From NCBI GenBank assembly GCA_029239785.1, contig JARBUG010000025.1:1-38597 (forward strand): a DNA stretch of 38,597 bases, in the 5' to 3' direction. The position numbers and the translations under genes were made by a program. The notes below the pieces were generated by a model that was not told the DNA's origin, did no database searches, and saw nothing but the letters and a program-made list of their open reading frames with translations. The stretch is from Symbiobacteriaceae bacterium. GTDB taxonomy: Bacteria > Bacillota > Sulfobacillia > Symbiobacteriales > Symbiobacteriaceae. Positions 15,006 to 24,141 of this stretch are shown in pieces; positions within the stretch are counted from its first letter, which is position 1, and every line of letters starts with the position of its first letter.

Positions 15006-15239
15006 ATGACGCCGGTGGAGCGGTTGGAGCAGGCCTGGGTAAAGGCCGGGTATCCGAAGGAGTACATGCCGAAGCCCACGTTGGCCAGGGTAGCGCCGTT
15101 CGTGGCCGAGGCGCTGGCTGCGGGGACGGAGGACTTTGTAAAGGCTGGCTGGCTGGCGGCGAAGGTGGATTTTCCCTTTGCGACGAGCCATCCGCGGTAC
15201 CAGGATTTGTTAAGGGCCTATCGGGAACTGGGCGAATAG
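15006..15239 (+). CDS. Small hypothetical protein (77 aa)
   Basis: A 77-residue soluble protein beginning MTPVERLEQAWVKAGYP, with a strong GGGAGGAGG 9 nt before ATG 15006. It starts 20 nt after the arsB stop, so it is probably co-transcribed. It appears mostly helical, with PTLARVAPFVAEALA in the middle and YQDLLRAYREL at the end. I recognise no family. The ribosome binding site and codon use support a real gene. Confidence 0.7.
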   Translation: MTPVERLEQAWVKAGYPKEYMPKPTLARVAPFVAEALAAGTEDFVKAGWLAAKVDFPFATSHPRYQDLLRAYRELGE

Positions 15240-15248
15240 GGAATGAAC

Positions 15249-15280
15249 AAGGCGCCGGGGCTAAACTGCCTCGGCGCCTT
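15249..15280 (+). terminator. Hairpin after arsB and the small gene
   Basis: AAGGCGCCG (15249-15257) pairs with CGGCGCCTT (15272-15280) over 9 bp around a 14-nt loop. The T-tail is weak. Confidence 0.5.
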
Positions 15281-15311
15281 GCGTTGACCCCTGCGGGTTT
15301 CATTATTTTAA

Positions 15312-15413
15312 CCGCAGATTACGCAGATGATGAAGCACTAGGTTTCAGGTACACGGTCATCACTATAGCCGAAGCGGTTGACTTGATATCTGCGGCATCT
15401 GCGTTATCTGCGG
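15312..15413. repeat. 102-bp element bounded by 18-bp inverted repeats
   Basis: The left arm CCGCAGATTACGCAGATG (15312-15329) and the reverse complement of the right arm (15396-15413) match at 17 of 18 positions. A partial third GCAGAT unit adjoins the right arm. The 66-nt core codes for nothing. It lies between converging transcripts, and similar CCGCAGATTACGCAGAT repeats recur in many bacterial genomes as small non-autonomous elements (from memory, not searched). Confidence 0.65.
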
Positions 15414-15453
15414 CGAAAAATGTGTTAGCATGCCCCGAAATCGTTGTAACCCG

Positions 15454-16581
15454 CTACCGAACAGCCGCCACAATGCGTGACGCGGCGAAGTCGACCTCAT
15501 CTGTAGTCGTAAAGCGGCCTACGCTCAGGCGCAGGGCGCCCAGGGCGACAGCCGGGTCGATGCCCATGGCCAGCAGGACATCGCTGGGCTTGCTCACCCC
15601 TGCGTGGCATGCCGAGCCCGTGCTCGCCGCAATTTCGGGCACAGCGGCCAGCAGATCGTTGCCGACCTGACCCACAATCGAGACGTTCAGCGTATTCGGC
15701 AGCCGCTCGGTCTCGTGCCCGTTCAGCCGGACCGGGAGTTGCTCAGCCAGCAGCATGTGCAGGCGGTCCCGCAGGGCGGTCAGGCGGGCCCCTTCGCCAG
15801 CGGTGAGGTGCACCGAGGCCAGCGCACACGCCTTGCCCAGCGCGACGGCGTAGGGGACGTTGTCGGTGCCCGCCCGGCGCCCGCCTTCGTACCCCGCCCC
15901 GTGCAGCAGCGGATGCAGTGTCACGCCGCTGCGAATGTACAGAGCGCCAACCCCCTTGGGGGCGTACAGCTTATGGCCGGCCACCGTCAGCAAGTCGCAG
16001 CCCAGGTCATCCACACGCACCGGGATCTTCCCCACCGCCTGAGCGGCATCCACATGAAAGAGAATGCCGTGCTCCCGGGCGATGCGCCCCACGTCGGCCA
16101 CGGGCTGGAGCACGCCGGTCTCGTTCTGCGCCTGCATCACCGTAATCAGGACCGTGTCGGGCCGAATCGCCCGCCGCACATCCTCCGGGTCGATGCGCCC
16201 GGTGCCATCTACGGGCAGGAGGGTTACGGAAAAGCCAAACTCCCGCTCCAGGTACCGGCAGGTGTTGAGCACAGCCGGATGCTCCACGACAGTCGTAATG
16301 ATGTGCCGACCACGGTCACGGAGGGCGAAGGCTACGCCCTTGATCGCCATGTTGTTGCTTTCGCTGGCGCACGAAGTGAAGACGATCTCATCCGCGCCGC
16401 ATCCGAGCAGGGCGGCGACCTGACCCCGTGCGGCCGCCACGGCATCCGCCGTCGTGGAGCCGTACGCGTGTGCACTGTGGGGGTTGCCGAAATGGTCGGA
16501 CAGATAGGGAAGCATCGCCGCCATTACCGCCGGGTCGACGGGGGTGGTGGCGTTGTAGTCGAGGTAGATCGGGAGCCGCAT
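15454..16581 (-). CDS. Cysteine desulfurase (NifS/IscS family)
   Basis: A 375-residue PLP enzyme that removes sulfur from cysteine as a persulfide for Fe-S cluster, thionucleotide or cofactor synthesis. It opens with IYLDYNATTPVDP, has the Schiff-base lysine in AGHKLYAPKG (Lys204) and the active-site cysteine in STGSACHAG (Cys325). QNETGVLQPV and HVDAAQAVGK are the cofactor-pocket strands. Length and motifs fit a functional group I enzyme. No iscU, iscR or thiI neighbour is present, so the sulfur acceptor is unknown. ATG 16581 has GGAG about 11 nt upstream. It diverges from dnaE across a 161-nt region. Confidence 0.93.
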   Translation of the reverse strand: MRLPIYLDYNATTPVDPAVMAAMLPYLSDHFGNPHSAHAYGSTTADAVAAARGQVAALLGCGADEIVFTSCASESNNMAIKGVAFALRDRGRHIITTVVEHPAVLNTCRYLEREFGFSVTLLPVDGTGRIDPEDVRRAIRPDTVLITVMQAQNETGVLQPVADVGRIAREHGILFHVDAAQAVGKIPVRVDDLGCDLLTVAGHKLYAPKGVGALYIRSGVTLHPLLHGAGYEGGRRAGTDNVPYAVALGKACALASVHLTAGEGARLTALRDRLHMLLAEQLPVRLNGHETERLPNTLNVSIVGQVGNDLLAAVPEIAASTGSACHAGVSKPSDVLLAMGIDPAVALGALRLSVGRFTTTDEVDFAASRIVAAVR

Positions 16582-16742
16582 GGGAGATCACGCTCCAGTT
16601 CGCAAACCCTGTGAATTGCGAGGGGCCGTACGCCAAACACTACCTGCTTCTCCATGAAGGCGGGGCGCCCCTCTTTTCAAAACCCGTACGCAGGTTCGGG
16701 CGCCGCACATAGCGAATCCCTCACATCTGAGAGGTGAGCGGC

Positions 16743-19700
16743 ATGAGCAAGCCGGAATTTGTCCACCTGCACCTGCATACCGAGTACTCCCTGCTCGATG
16801 GGGCAAACCGCATCGAGCCGCTGGCGGCCCGGGCCGCCCAACTGGGCATGCGTGCAATGGCCATGACCGACCACGGGGTCCTCTTCGGAGCGATTCCGTT
16901 TTATAAGACGATGAAGGCCCACGGCGTCAAGCCGATTTTGGGCTGTGAGCTTTACGTGGCGCCCGAAAGCCGCCACTACAAGACCGGCGGCGAGCGTGGC
17001 TACCACCTGACCGTACTGGCCGAAACCTATGAGGGCTACCGCAACCTGGTCAAGCTCGTCTCCCTGGGCTTTACCGAGGGCTTTTACTACAAGCCGAGGG
17101 TCGACCACGACCTGCTGGCCCAGTACTCGCAGGGGCTGATCGCCCTGAGCGGGTGCCTGGCGGCCGAAGTGCCGTCCAGGTTCCTGGCGGGCCAGGAGCA
17201 GGATGCGCGGCGGGCCATCTCCCGCTACCGCGACATCTTCGGGCCGGACAACTTCTTCCTGGAACTGCAGGATGCCGGCCTCCCCGAGCACCCCAAGCTG
17301 AACGAATGGCTGCTCCGCCAGGGCCTGCCCGTGGTCGCCACCAACGACGCCCATTACCTGTACCCCGAGCACGCCCACATGCAGGACGTGCTGATTTGCG
17401 TGGGCACCAACAAAACGGTGGACGATCCGACCCGCCTCCGCATGGCGACCAACGAACTCTACGTCAAATCCGCCGAAGAGATGTCATGGCGCTTCGGCCA
17501 CGTGCCCGGCGCCCTGCCCAACACCCTGGCTATTGCCGAGCGGTGCAACGTGGAGTTGCCCTTTGGCCAGATTCACCTGCCCAACTACACCATTCCGGCG
17601 GGCTTCGACCCGGCGGGCTATCTGCGCCACCTCTGCCTTGAGCGGCTGGCGGCCCGCTACCACGGCAATCCGCCGCCCGGGGCGGCCCAGCGGCTGGAGC
17701 ATGAACTCAGAGTCATCGAAACCATGGGCTTCCCCGGCTACTTCCTGATCGTGTGGGATTTTGTCGACTACGCCCGCCGGCAGGGGATTCCCGTGGGCCC
17801 GGGCCGCGGGTCGGGCGCCTCGTCGCTGGTGGCCTACGTCCTCGGCATCACCGACGTCGACCCCCTCAAGTATGGGCTGCTCTTCGAGCGCTTCCTCAAC
17901 CCCGAGCGGGTCGATATGCCCGACTTCGACATCGATTTCTGCTACGAGCGGCGGGGCGAGGTGATCGAGTACGTCCACCGCAAGTACGGCGCCGAATGCG
18001 TAGCGCAGGTGATTACCTTCTCGACCATGGCGGCCCGGGGCGCCATTCGCGACGTCGGCCGGGCCATGGGCCTGCCGTACGGCGAAGTCGACCGGGTGGC
18101 CAAGCTCCTGCCCTGGGGCAAGGACCTCGACTTTGCCCTGCGGGAGAACCCTGCGCTTAAGGAGCTGTACCAGACCAAGGAACAGGTCCGGGAGTTGGTA
18201 GACACTGCCCGCCTGGTCGAAGGCATGCCCCGCAACCCTTCGGTCCACGCCGCCGGCGTCGTGATCACCGCCGAGCCGTTGGTAGAGCATGTGCCGCTCT
18301 ACAAATCTGGCGACGATCAGGTTGTCACGCAGTTCGACATGGACCAACTGAAAGATATCGGTCTGCTGAAAATGGACTTCCTGGGGCTCCGCACCCTGAC
18401 CGTCATCGACTATGCGGTCAAGGCGGTGCGGCGGCACACGCCCGACTTCGACATCGAACAGGTGCCGTGGGATGATGAGGCGACCTTCGCCATGCTGGCC
18501 CGCGGCGAAACGATGGGCCTCTTTCAGATCGAAGCCGGCTGGGTGGCGGACGTCCTTAAGGGCATGAAGCCGACCCGGTTCGAAGATATCATCGCGACCA
18601 TTTCACTCTGCCGCCCGGGGCCGATGGAGCACATCCCCGACTACATCCGGGGCAAGCAGAACCCTGGGTCCGTCGTCTACCTGCACGCCGACCTGGAGCC
18701 GATTCTGGGCGAAACGTACGGCGTCATGGTCTACCAGGAGCAGATCATTCAAATTGCACACCATCTGGCGGGCATGAGTCTGGGCCAGGCCGACCTGCTC
18801 CGCCGTGCGGTGGCCAAAAAGAAGAAGGGCGACCTCGAAAAGTATGGCAGGCTGTTCATGGAGCAGCTTCAGGAGCGAGGCTACAGCCTGGAGATGGCAC
18901 AGGCGCTTTACGAGCAGATCATCCGCTTTGCCAACTATGGGTTCAACAAGTGCCACGCGACGCCGTACGCCAAGGTCGCCTATCAGACGGCTTACCTGAA
19001 GCGGCACTACCCGGCCGAGTACATGGCCGCCCTGCTCAACAGTGTGATGGGTGCGGAGTCGAAAGTCGCCCTCTATATGGATGAGTGCCGGCGTTTGGGT
19101 ATCTCCGTCCTGCCGCCCGACGTCAACACCTCAATGGCTCGCTTCACGGCCGAGGTGGGCAACGGGACCAGGTCGATCCGCTTCGGGCTGGGCGCCGTCA
19201 AGAACCTGGGCTGGGGCGCTGTTGACGCCATCGTTCAGGCCCGGGAGGATGCGGGGCCCTTCACGTCGCTGCGCGGCTTTTGCCAGCGGGTCGACATGCG
19301 CCACCTGCACCGCAAATCGGTGGAGAGCCTGATCAAGGCGGGTGCGTTTGACCGGGTGGCGGCCCCGGGCGGGGCGCCGGCCCGGCGGTCGCAGTTGCTC
19401 GAAGTGCTGGACCGGGTGCTGGAAGATGGCCAGAAGGTGCAGCGGCACCGGCAGGCCGGGCAGATTTCGCTCTTCGACCTGGGGGTGGGGGCGGATGAGG
19501 CCGCGGCGGGGCCGGAGCCGGCCGACCGGCTGCCTGACATTCCCGAGTTTCCGCCGCAGCAGATTCTGGCGCAGGAGAAGGAAGTGCTGGGCTTTTACGC
19601 CTCCGGCCATCCGCTCCGGCCGCACCAGGAGGCGCTGGATGCCCAGGGCGCCCTGGCTGTAGCCACCCTGCCCGAGCAGCAGGACGGCGCCCGCATCACC

Positions 19701-20225
19701 ATCGGTGGAATGGTCGCGAACATGAAGCAGATTTCCACCCGGTCGGGCGGGAATATGGCGTTCCTGACCCTGGAAGACCAGACTGGCCAGGTGGAAGTGG
19801 TGGTCTTTCCGCGGGTGCTGACCGCCTGCGCCCGGTTCCTTCAGCATGACGAGCCCCTGCTGGTGAGGGGACGTTTGCAGAACCAGGAAGAAGAGGTCAA
19901 GGTGCTGGCCGACGAGGTGGTGCTGCTGGCTGCGGTGCCGGCGCCGGTGGCGCAGGGCCCGGCGGCCCAGGGCCCGGCCCCGGTGGGCGCCCTCCGCCCC
20001 GCCATCCTCTACCTCAAGGTCGATGCCGCCGCTGAGCAAGACCCCATCATGGCCACCATTCAGAAGCGGCTGCAGCGCCACCCTGGTGACACGCCCGTCC
20101 GCATCAAACTCCAGCGAACCAACCGCTGGATCGAAGTGCACGCCCATCTGCGGGTCACCGTATCCGAGCGCCTGATCACAGACCTCAAGGACCTGCTTGG
20201 GCCTGAGGCTGTTGTCATCAAATAA
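16743..20225 (+). CDS. dnaE: DNA polymerase III alpha subunit
   Basis: Replicative DNA polymerase of 1160 residues. Order: a PHP domain (HLHTEYSLLDG, MTDHGVLFGA, GCELYV, TNDAHYL; metal-binding residues appear present), the C-family polymerase core with GPGRGSGASSLVAY and catalytic Asp394 and Asp396 in PDFDID, the KKKKGD segment and GFNKCHATPYAKVAYQTAYL, a helix-hairpin-helix region, and an OB-fold (ITIGGMVANMKQISTRSGG). An Ala/Pro/Gly-rich linker then leads to a further domain of about 90 residues. The start at ATG 16743, with AGGTG 6 nt upstream, is preferred over GTG 16734. The layout is DnaE rather than PolC. A Firmicute would be expected to carry polC elsewhere. Confidence 0.97.
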   Translation: MSKPEFVHLHLHTEYSLLDGANRIEPLAARAAQLGMRAMAMTDHGVLFGAIPFYKTMKAHGVKPILGCELYVAPESRHYKTGGERGYHLTVLAETYEGYRNLVKLVSLGFTEGFYYKPRVDHDLLAQYSQGLIALSGCLAAEVPSRFLAGQEQDARRAISRYRDIFGPDNFFLELQDAGLPEHPKLNEWLLRQGLPVVATNDAHYLYPEHAHMQDVLICVGTNKTVDDPTRLRMATNELYVKSAEEMSWRFGHVPGALPNTLAIAERCNVELPFGQIHLPNYTIPAGFDPAGYLRHLCLERLAARYHGNPPPGAAQRLEHELRVIETMGFPGYFLIVWDFVDYARRQGIPVGPGRGSGASSLVAYVLGITDVDPLKYGLLFERFLNPERVDMPDFDIDFCYERRGEVIEYVHRKYGAECVAQVITFSTMAARGAIRDVGRAMGLPYGEVDRVAKLLPWGKDLDFALRENPALKELYQTKEQVRELVDTARLVEGMPRNPSVHAAGVVITAEPLVEHVPLYKSGDDQVVTQFDMDQLKDIGLLKMDFLGLRTLTVIDYAVKAVRRHTPDFDIEQVPWDDEATFAMLARGETMGLFQIEAGWVADVLKGMKPTRFEDIIATISLCRPGPMEHIPDYIRGKQNPGSVVYLHADLEPILGETYGVMVYQEQIIQIAHHLAGMSLGQADLLRRAVAKKKKGDLEKYGRLFMEQLQERGYSLEMAQALYEQIIRFANYGFNKCHATPYAKVAYQTAYLKRHYPAEYMAALLNSVMGAESKVALYMDECRRLGISVLPPDVNTSMARFTAEVGNGTRSIRFGLGAVKNLGWGAVDAIVQAREDAGPFTSLRGFCQRVDMRHLHRKSVESLIKAGAFDRVAAPGGAPARRSQLLEVLDRVLEDGQKVQRHRQAGQISLFDLGVGADEAAAGPEPADRLPDIPEFPPQQILAQEKEVLGFYASGHPLRPHQEALDAQGALAVATLPEQQDGARITIGGMVANMKQISTRSGGNMAFLTLEDQTGQVEVVVFPRVLTACARFLQHDEPLLVRGRLQNQEEEVKVLADEVVLLAAVPAPVAQGPAAQGPAPVGALRPAILYLKVDAAAEQDPIMATIQKRLQRHPGDTPVRIKLQRTNRWIEVHAHLRVTVSERLITDLKDLLGPEAVVIK

Positions 20226-20347
20226 CTCACATATTATTACAATTCAGGCAGGAACTTTACCCGACGTAATCGAATAGGTGAACCAGATCGACTGCGGACC
20301 GGACGGGCCGTGGTACCTCCACGACCGGTGGCAGAGGAGGCGGTTTG

Positions 20348-21400
20348 ATGATGGCAACCCTGGCCGGAATACTGGCGCTGCTCCTGGCGGCATCTCTGGC
20401 GCTGTTGGTCAGGCAGTATCGCCACCAACAGGCCCTGGCCGCAGCGCGCGACCGACTCGGCCGCGACCTGCGGCAGGTAACCCAACTCGCCGGCACACTC
20501 CTGCCCGGCGACTGGGGGCGGAGCGTCCAAGGCCTCATCACCGGCCTGGTTCAGAGTGAGGTTTGCCAGGCGGCCGTCCTGCTGGCCGTTACTGACAATG
20601 GCACGCTGGAGCATCGGGCATCGGCCTTCGCCCCGGGCGCCCGGGAATGGACGCCCGGCGCCGAAGCCGGCATCAAACACCTCATGGAAAACCTCGAACC
20701 CGTCTCGGTCGGTGATGACGGGCGGCTCCTGCCCATCGTCGAGGAAGGCGAACTGGTAGGCATTCTCGCCCTGCGCGGCGCCCTGCCCGACTCGCCGGCC
20801 CAGCCGGTGGCCGTCCGGCTGGCCGGGCTGGGCCTGACCGGGCTCCGGCTCTATCAAAAGCAGTCGGCCCTATCAAATACCGATGGCCTGACCGGCCTGG
20901 CGAACCATCGCCATTTCCAGCAAACGCTCAGCGTCGCACTGGCCCAGGCCTACCTGGAAAATGAACCACTGGCGCTGGTCCTGCTCGACATCGATCACTT
21001 CAAAACGGTGAACGATACGCATGGGCACCTGTTCGGCGACCTGGTTCTGCGTGAACTGGCCTACCTGCTCCGCCGCGAACTTGGCGATGACGCCCTCACC
21101 GCCCGTTACGGCGGCGAAGAGTTTGTTGTCGTGCTGCGCGGCGAGGCGGCCAGGCGTGCCAGCGATATCGCCGAACTGATTCGGGCAGCCGTCGCCGAGC
21201 ACCATGTCTTCGACTTCTCATCGGGCACGCGGCTCACGGTCACCGTCAGCTGCGGCGTCGCCCATTACGAACTTGGGCAGGGTAAAAGCAGGCTGATCGC
21301 CCGGGCCGATGAGGCGCTCTATGCTTCCAAGCACGGCGGGCGGAACCGGGTGACCGTTGCCCTGCCGGAGAATAGCACCAGTCATCTCTTTCCCTCATAG
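20348..21400 (+). CDS. Membrane-anchored GGDEF diguanylate cyclase
   Basis: A 350-residue protein with one N-terminal membrane helix (LAGILALLLAASLALLV), a degenerate GAF-like region at about 45-180, and a C-terminal GGDEF domain. The signature reads GGEEF in ARYGGEEFVVVL, and DIDHFKTVNDTHGH is intact, so cyclic di-GMP synthesis is likely. No RxxD inhibitory site precedes the signature, unlike the other cyclase in this window. AGGAGG at 20335-20340 supports ATG 20348. It follows dnaE by 122 nt; that gap holds no other recognisable feature. Confidence 0.9.
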   Translation: MMATLAGILALLLAASLALLVRQYRHQQALAAARDRLGRDLRQVTQLAGTLLPGDWGRSVQGLITGLVQSEVCQAAVLLAVTDNGTLEHRASAFAPGAREWTPGAEAGIKHLMENLEPVSVGDDGRLLPIVEEGELVGILALRGALPDSPAQPVAVRLAGLGLTGLRLYQKQSALSNTDGLTGLANHRHFQQTLSVALAQAYLENEPLALVLLDIDHFKTVNDTHGHLFGDLVLRELAYLLRRELGDDALTARYGGEEFVVVLRGEAARRASDIAELIRAAVAEHHVFDFSSGTRLTVTVSCGVAHYELGQGKSRLIARADEALYASKHGGRNRVTVALPENSTSHLFPS

Positions 21401-21440
21401 AATGGTTGGCACTGCCCGTGTACAGAAAGGATGGTGGAAC

Positions 21441-21920
21441 GTGTATAAAGCAGTCATGGAGATGCTCACGCGCCGGGGCGTTACGCTGTCGGCGATCGCG
21501 CAGGTCGTACTGGACATTCAAATCGGATACTATCCGGAACTGACCATTGAAGAGTGTCTGGCTGGCGTCGACGCCGTTATCAAAAAGCGCGAGGTCCAGC
21601 ACGCCATATTGACCGGCGTCGCCCTTGACATGCTTGCCGAGGAGAACAAATTGCCGGAGCCGCTGCAGGGGATCGTCGCACAAGATGACTTCCTGTACGG
21701 TGTCGATGAGATCATGGCGCTTTCGATTACCAACGTTTACGGCACCATCGGGTTGACCAATTTCGGTTACCTCGACAAGACGAAGCCCATGATTATTGGA
21801 AAGCTGAATGAAAAGAAGGCCGGCCACTGCCACACGTTCCTGGACGACCTCGTCGCCGCGATTGCAGCGGCCGCAGCCAGCAAAATCGCCCATTCACGCC
21901 GCCCGGCTGACAATGAATAG
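21441..21920 (+). CDS. pgpA: Phosphatidylglycerophosphatase A family protein (YutG-like)
   Basis: A soluble protein of 159 residues that closely resembles B. subtilis YutG, annotated as phosphatidylglycerophosphatase A: LTRRGVTLSAIAQVVLDIQ, KKREVQHAILTGVALDMLAE, LYGVDEIMALSITNVYGTIG, TNFGYLDKTKP and HTFLDDLVAAIAAAAASK. Members would dephosphorylate phosphatidylglycerol phosphate in phospholipid synthesis, but this soluble subgroup is less well tested than membrane PgpA. GTG 21441 starts in the position expected from YutG, with GGTGG just upstream. An upstream extension of the frame to 21357 overlaps the cyclase gene and looks non-coding. Confidence 0.8.
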   Translation: MYKAVMEMLTRRGVTLSAIAQVVLDIQIGYYPELTIEECLAGVDAVIKKREVQHAILTGVALDMLAEENKLPEPLQGIVAQDDFLYGVDEIMALSITNVYGTIGLTNFGYLDKTKPMIIGKLNEKKAGHCHTFLDDLVAAIAAAAASKIAHSRRPADNE

Positions 21921-21987
21921 TCGCGGCTACCGAACCTTTCGCCACCCCTGACCGTTTACCTTAATGGTAGATGTTGGGGGTGGCTTT

Positions 21988-22311
21988 GTGTCGCGAACTG
22001 TGCGACCGCTCTGGCTCCATGGTGCCCTGGCCTGGATTCTCGCCAGCAACGCGGCGGACCTGGCCTTAACGGTGTGGGGGCTTCGCCTCGGGGTGATTGC
22101 CGAAGCGAACCCCTTACTGGCGCCCCTGCTGGCCACCAGGCCAGCCCTGGCGGGGGGGCTGAAGCTGGCAGCTGCAACCGTCTCCGTGTTCATCCTGTAT
22201 CTGGCGTACCCGGTCAGGCCCCGCCTGGTGGCGGCAGGGGTCCTGGTTATCAGCCTGGCGCTGCTGTTTGTGCTTGTGCTGCACGCCATCTGGATTGGGC
22301 TGACTTTGTGA
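21988..22311 (+). CDS. Small membrane protein, DUF5658-like
   Basis: A 107-residue protein with three predicted membrane helices. The stretch LASNAADLALTVWGL followed by VIAEANPLLAPLLA matches the Asn-Asp...Thr...Glu-Ala-Asn-Pro pattern of DUF5658 proteins. Function is unknown for the family. GTG 21988 has GGGGGTGG 6 nt upstream and is preferred over ATG 21964. It sits between pgpA and the phosphohexomutase in the same direction. Confidence 0.72.
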   Translation: MSRTVRPLWLHGALAWILASNAADLALTVWGLRLGVIAEANPLLAPLLATRPALAGGLKLAAATVSVFILYLAYPVRPRLVAAGVLVISLALLFVLVLHAIWIGLTL

Positions 22312-22374
22312 ATAGCAGACCGAAAACAAGGGCGAAGCTAGGAAGTGACTTCAGACGCACGAGGAGATGTTGGC

Positions 22375-24090
22375 GTGACGACGGCGCTCGACCGATACCG
22401 GCTTTGGGCCGAACACCCCTACTTTGACGCTGCCACCCGGCAGGAACTGAGCGACATCGCACGCAACCCGGGCGACATCGAAGAGCGGTTCGGCCGCACC
22501 CTGGCGTTCGGGACGGCCGGCCTCCGTGGCATCATCGGAGCCGGCACCAACCGCATGAACCGTTACGTCGTCCGGCAGACCACGCAGGGCCTGGCCGACT
22601 ACATCGCCTCCTTCGGCGGTGCAGTGCGCGCCCGCGGTGTGGTCATCGCCCACGACTCCCGCCGCTGCTCCCCCGAATTTGCGCTGGAGGCAGCCCTCAC
22701 GCTCTGCGCCAACGGTATCGTTACCTACATATGGGACACGCTGCGTCCCACACCGCTGCTTTCCTACGCCGTTCGCAAGTTGGGCGCCATCGCCGGCATC
22801 GTGATCACCGCGAGCCATAACCCCAAGGAGTACAACGGCTACAAAGTCTATTGGGAAGATGGCGGCCAGGTTCCGCCCGAGCGTGCCGACGCCATTCAGG
22901 CGTATATCGAAGGCAACGCCGACATTACCGCCATCCACCCCATGCCCGAGGCGGACGCCCGGGCCCGGGGCATCCTCCGGACGGTGCCCGGCGCAGTCGA
23001 CCAGACCTACTATGATCAGGTCATGGCGCTGGCCGTAACGGCGCCGGACCAGCGCAGCGCCTGTCGGATTCTGTACACGCCGCTGCACGGCACCGGGAGT
23101 GTTCCGGTCCGCCATGTGCTGGGCCGGGCAGGCTTCCCGACCAGCACAGTACCGGGGCAGGAAGCGCCGGACCCGGAATTCCGCACCATCGCCAACCCAA
23201 ACCCGGAAGACCCGGCTGTGTATGCCCTGGCCCTGGAGCAGGCCAAGGCGGAGGCGCCCGACATCATCATCGCAACCGATGCCGATGCCGACCGCCTTGG
23301 GCTGCTGGCCCGCGACGGCTCGGGTGAGTATCGCCCGCTCAATGGCAACGAAATCGGCGCCATTCTGGTCGATTATCTCATTGCGAGCCGGCCGCTCCCG
23401 CCGAACGCCGCCGTGGTGAAAAGCATAGCTACTTCCAACCTCATCGCCCCGCTTTGCCGGGAGCACGGCGTCGCGCTGTTCGATACGCACACCGGTTTTA
23501 AGTTCATCGGCGATATCATTCGTGAGTTTGATCAGACAGGCTCACACCACTTTCTGCTCGGGTTTGAGGAGAGCTATGGCTACCTGGGCGCCACCTTCGT
23601 GCGCGATAAAGATGCTGTCATGGCGGCGCTCCTGGTATCCGATGCTGTGGCCTTTCACAAGGCCCGGGGGCGCACGCTGCACGACGCGCTGGAGCAAATC
23701 TGGGCGCGCTATGGCTGTTTTCAGGAAGGGCTGCACAACGTGACGCTGCCCGGCATCGAAGGGCAGGCGCGCATCAGCCAGCTAATGGAGTCGCTGCGCA
23801 GCACACCGCCGCTCGATTTCGCCGGCATTCCCGTCGCGTTCACCGACGACTATGCTGCCGGGGTAGGCGTGGATCATACCCAGGGGTCGCACTACTCGCT
23901 CTCCCTGGGCAGGGCCAACGTTGTTCACTATCGCTTTGCCGACGGCGGTTTTGTGATGGTCCGACCGTCGGGGACGGAGCCCAAGCTGAAGCTGTATGTG
24001 TCGGTCAGAGGCAATTCGCTGGCGGAGGCGCAAAAACGCATGCGGGCCGTGCTGGACGATGCCCTGGCCCAGATGCGGTTATCCCACTGA
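22375..24090 (+). CDS. pgcA: Phosphoglucomutase / phosphohexomutase (PgcA type)
   Basis: Interconverts glucose-1-phosphate and glucose-6-phosphate (possibly mannose phosphates). At 571 residues it has the length of B. subtilis PgcA. All four landmark loops are visible: phosphoserine Ser147 in ITASHNPKEYNGYK, the metal-binding ATDADADRLG, the sugar-binding GFEESYGYL, and the phosphate-binding RPSGTEPKLKLY near the C-terminus. GTG 22375 has GAGGAG 8 nt upstream; an in-frame GTG at 22345 has no good site. It converges on the alpha-glucan phosphorylase gene, whose product, glucose-1-phosphate, is this enzyme's substrate. Confidence 0.92.
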   Translation: MTTALDRYRLWAEHPYFDAATRQELSDIARNPGDIEERFGRTLAFGTAGLRGIIGAGTNRMNRYVVRQTTQGLADYIASFGGAVRARGVVIAHDSRRCSPEFALEAALTLCANGIVTYIWDTLRPTPLLSYAVRKLGAIAGIVITASHNPKEYNGYKVYWEDGGQVPPERADAIQAYIEGNADITAIHPMPEADARARGILRTVPGAVDQTYYDQVMALAVTAPDQRSACRILYTPLHGTGSVPVRHVLGRAGFPTSTVPGQEAPDPEFRTIANPNPEDPAVYALALEQAKAEAPDIIIATDADADRLGLLARDGSGEYRPLNGNEIGAILVDYLIASRPLPPNAAVVKSIATSNLIAPLCREHGVALFDTHTGFKFIGDIIREFDQTGSHHFLLGFEESYGYLGATFVRDKDAVMAALLVSDAVAFHKARGRTLHDALEQIWARYGCFQEGLHNVTLPGIEGQARISQLMESLRSTPPLDFAGIPVAFTDDYAAGVGVDHTQGSHYSLSLGRANVVHYRFADGGFVMVRPSGTEPKLKLYVSVRGNSLAEAQKRMRAVLDDALAQMRLSH

Positions 24091-24104
24091 GGGGGCGCCG
24101 CACA

Positions 24105-24141
24105 AAGAAAGAACCCGGGGCGGCGCCCCGGGTTCTTTCTT
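24105..24141. terminator. Bidirectional terminator between pgcA and glgP
   Basis: A perfect 17-bp stem (24105-24121 with 24125-24141) around a 3-nt loop, with A-rich and T-rich outer ends. It serves both convergent genes; the phosphorylase stop codon begins at the end of the stem. Confidence 0.93.

Noticed and set aside
14999..15670. 223-codon frame over the small gene and the inverted-repeat element
   Set aside because: It crosses a terminator-like hairpin and the non-coding element and runs antisense into the cysteine desulfurase; the 77-codon gene in another frame explains the first part.
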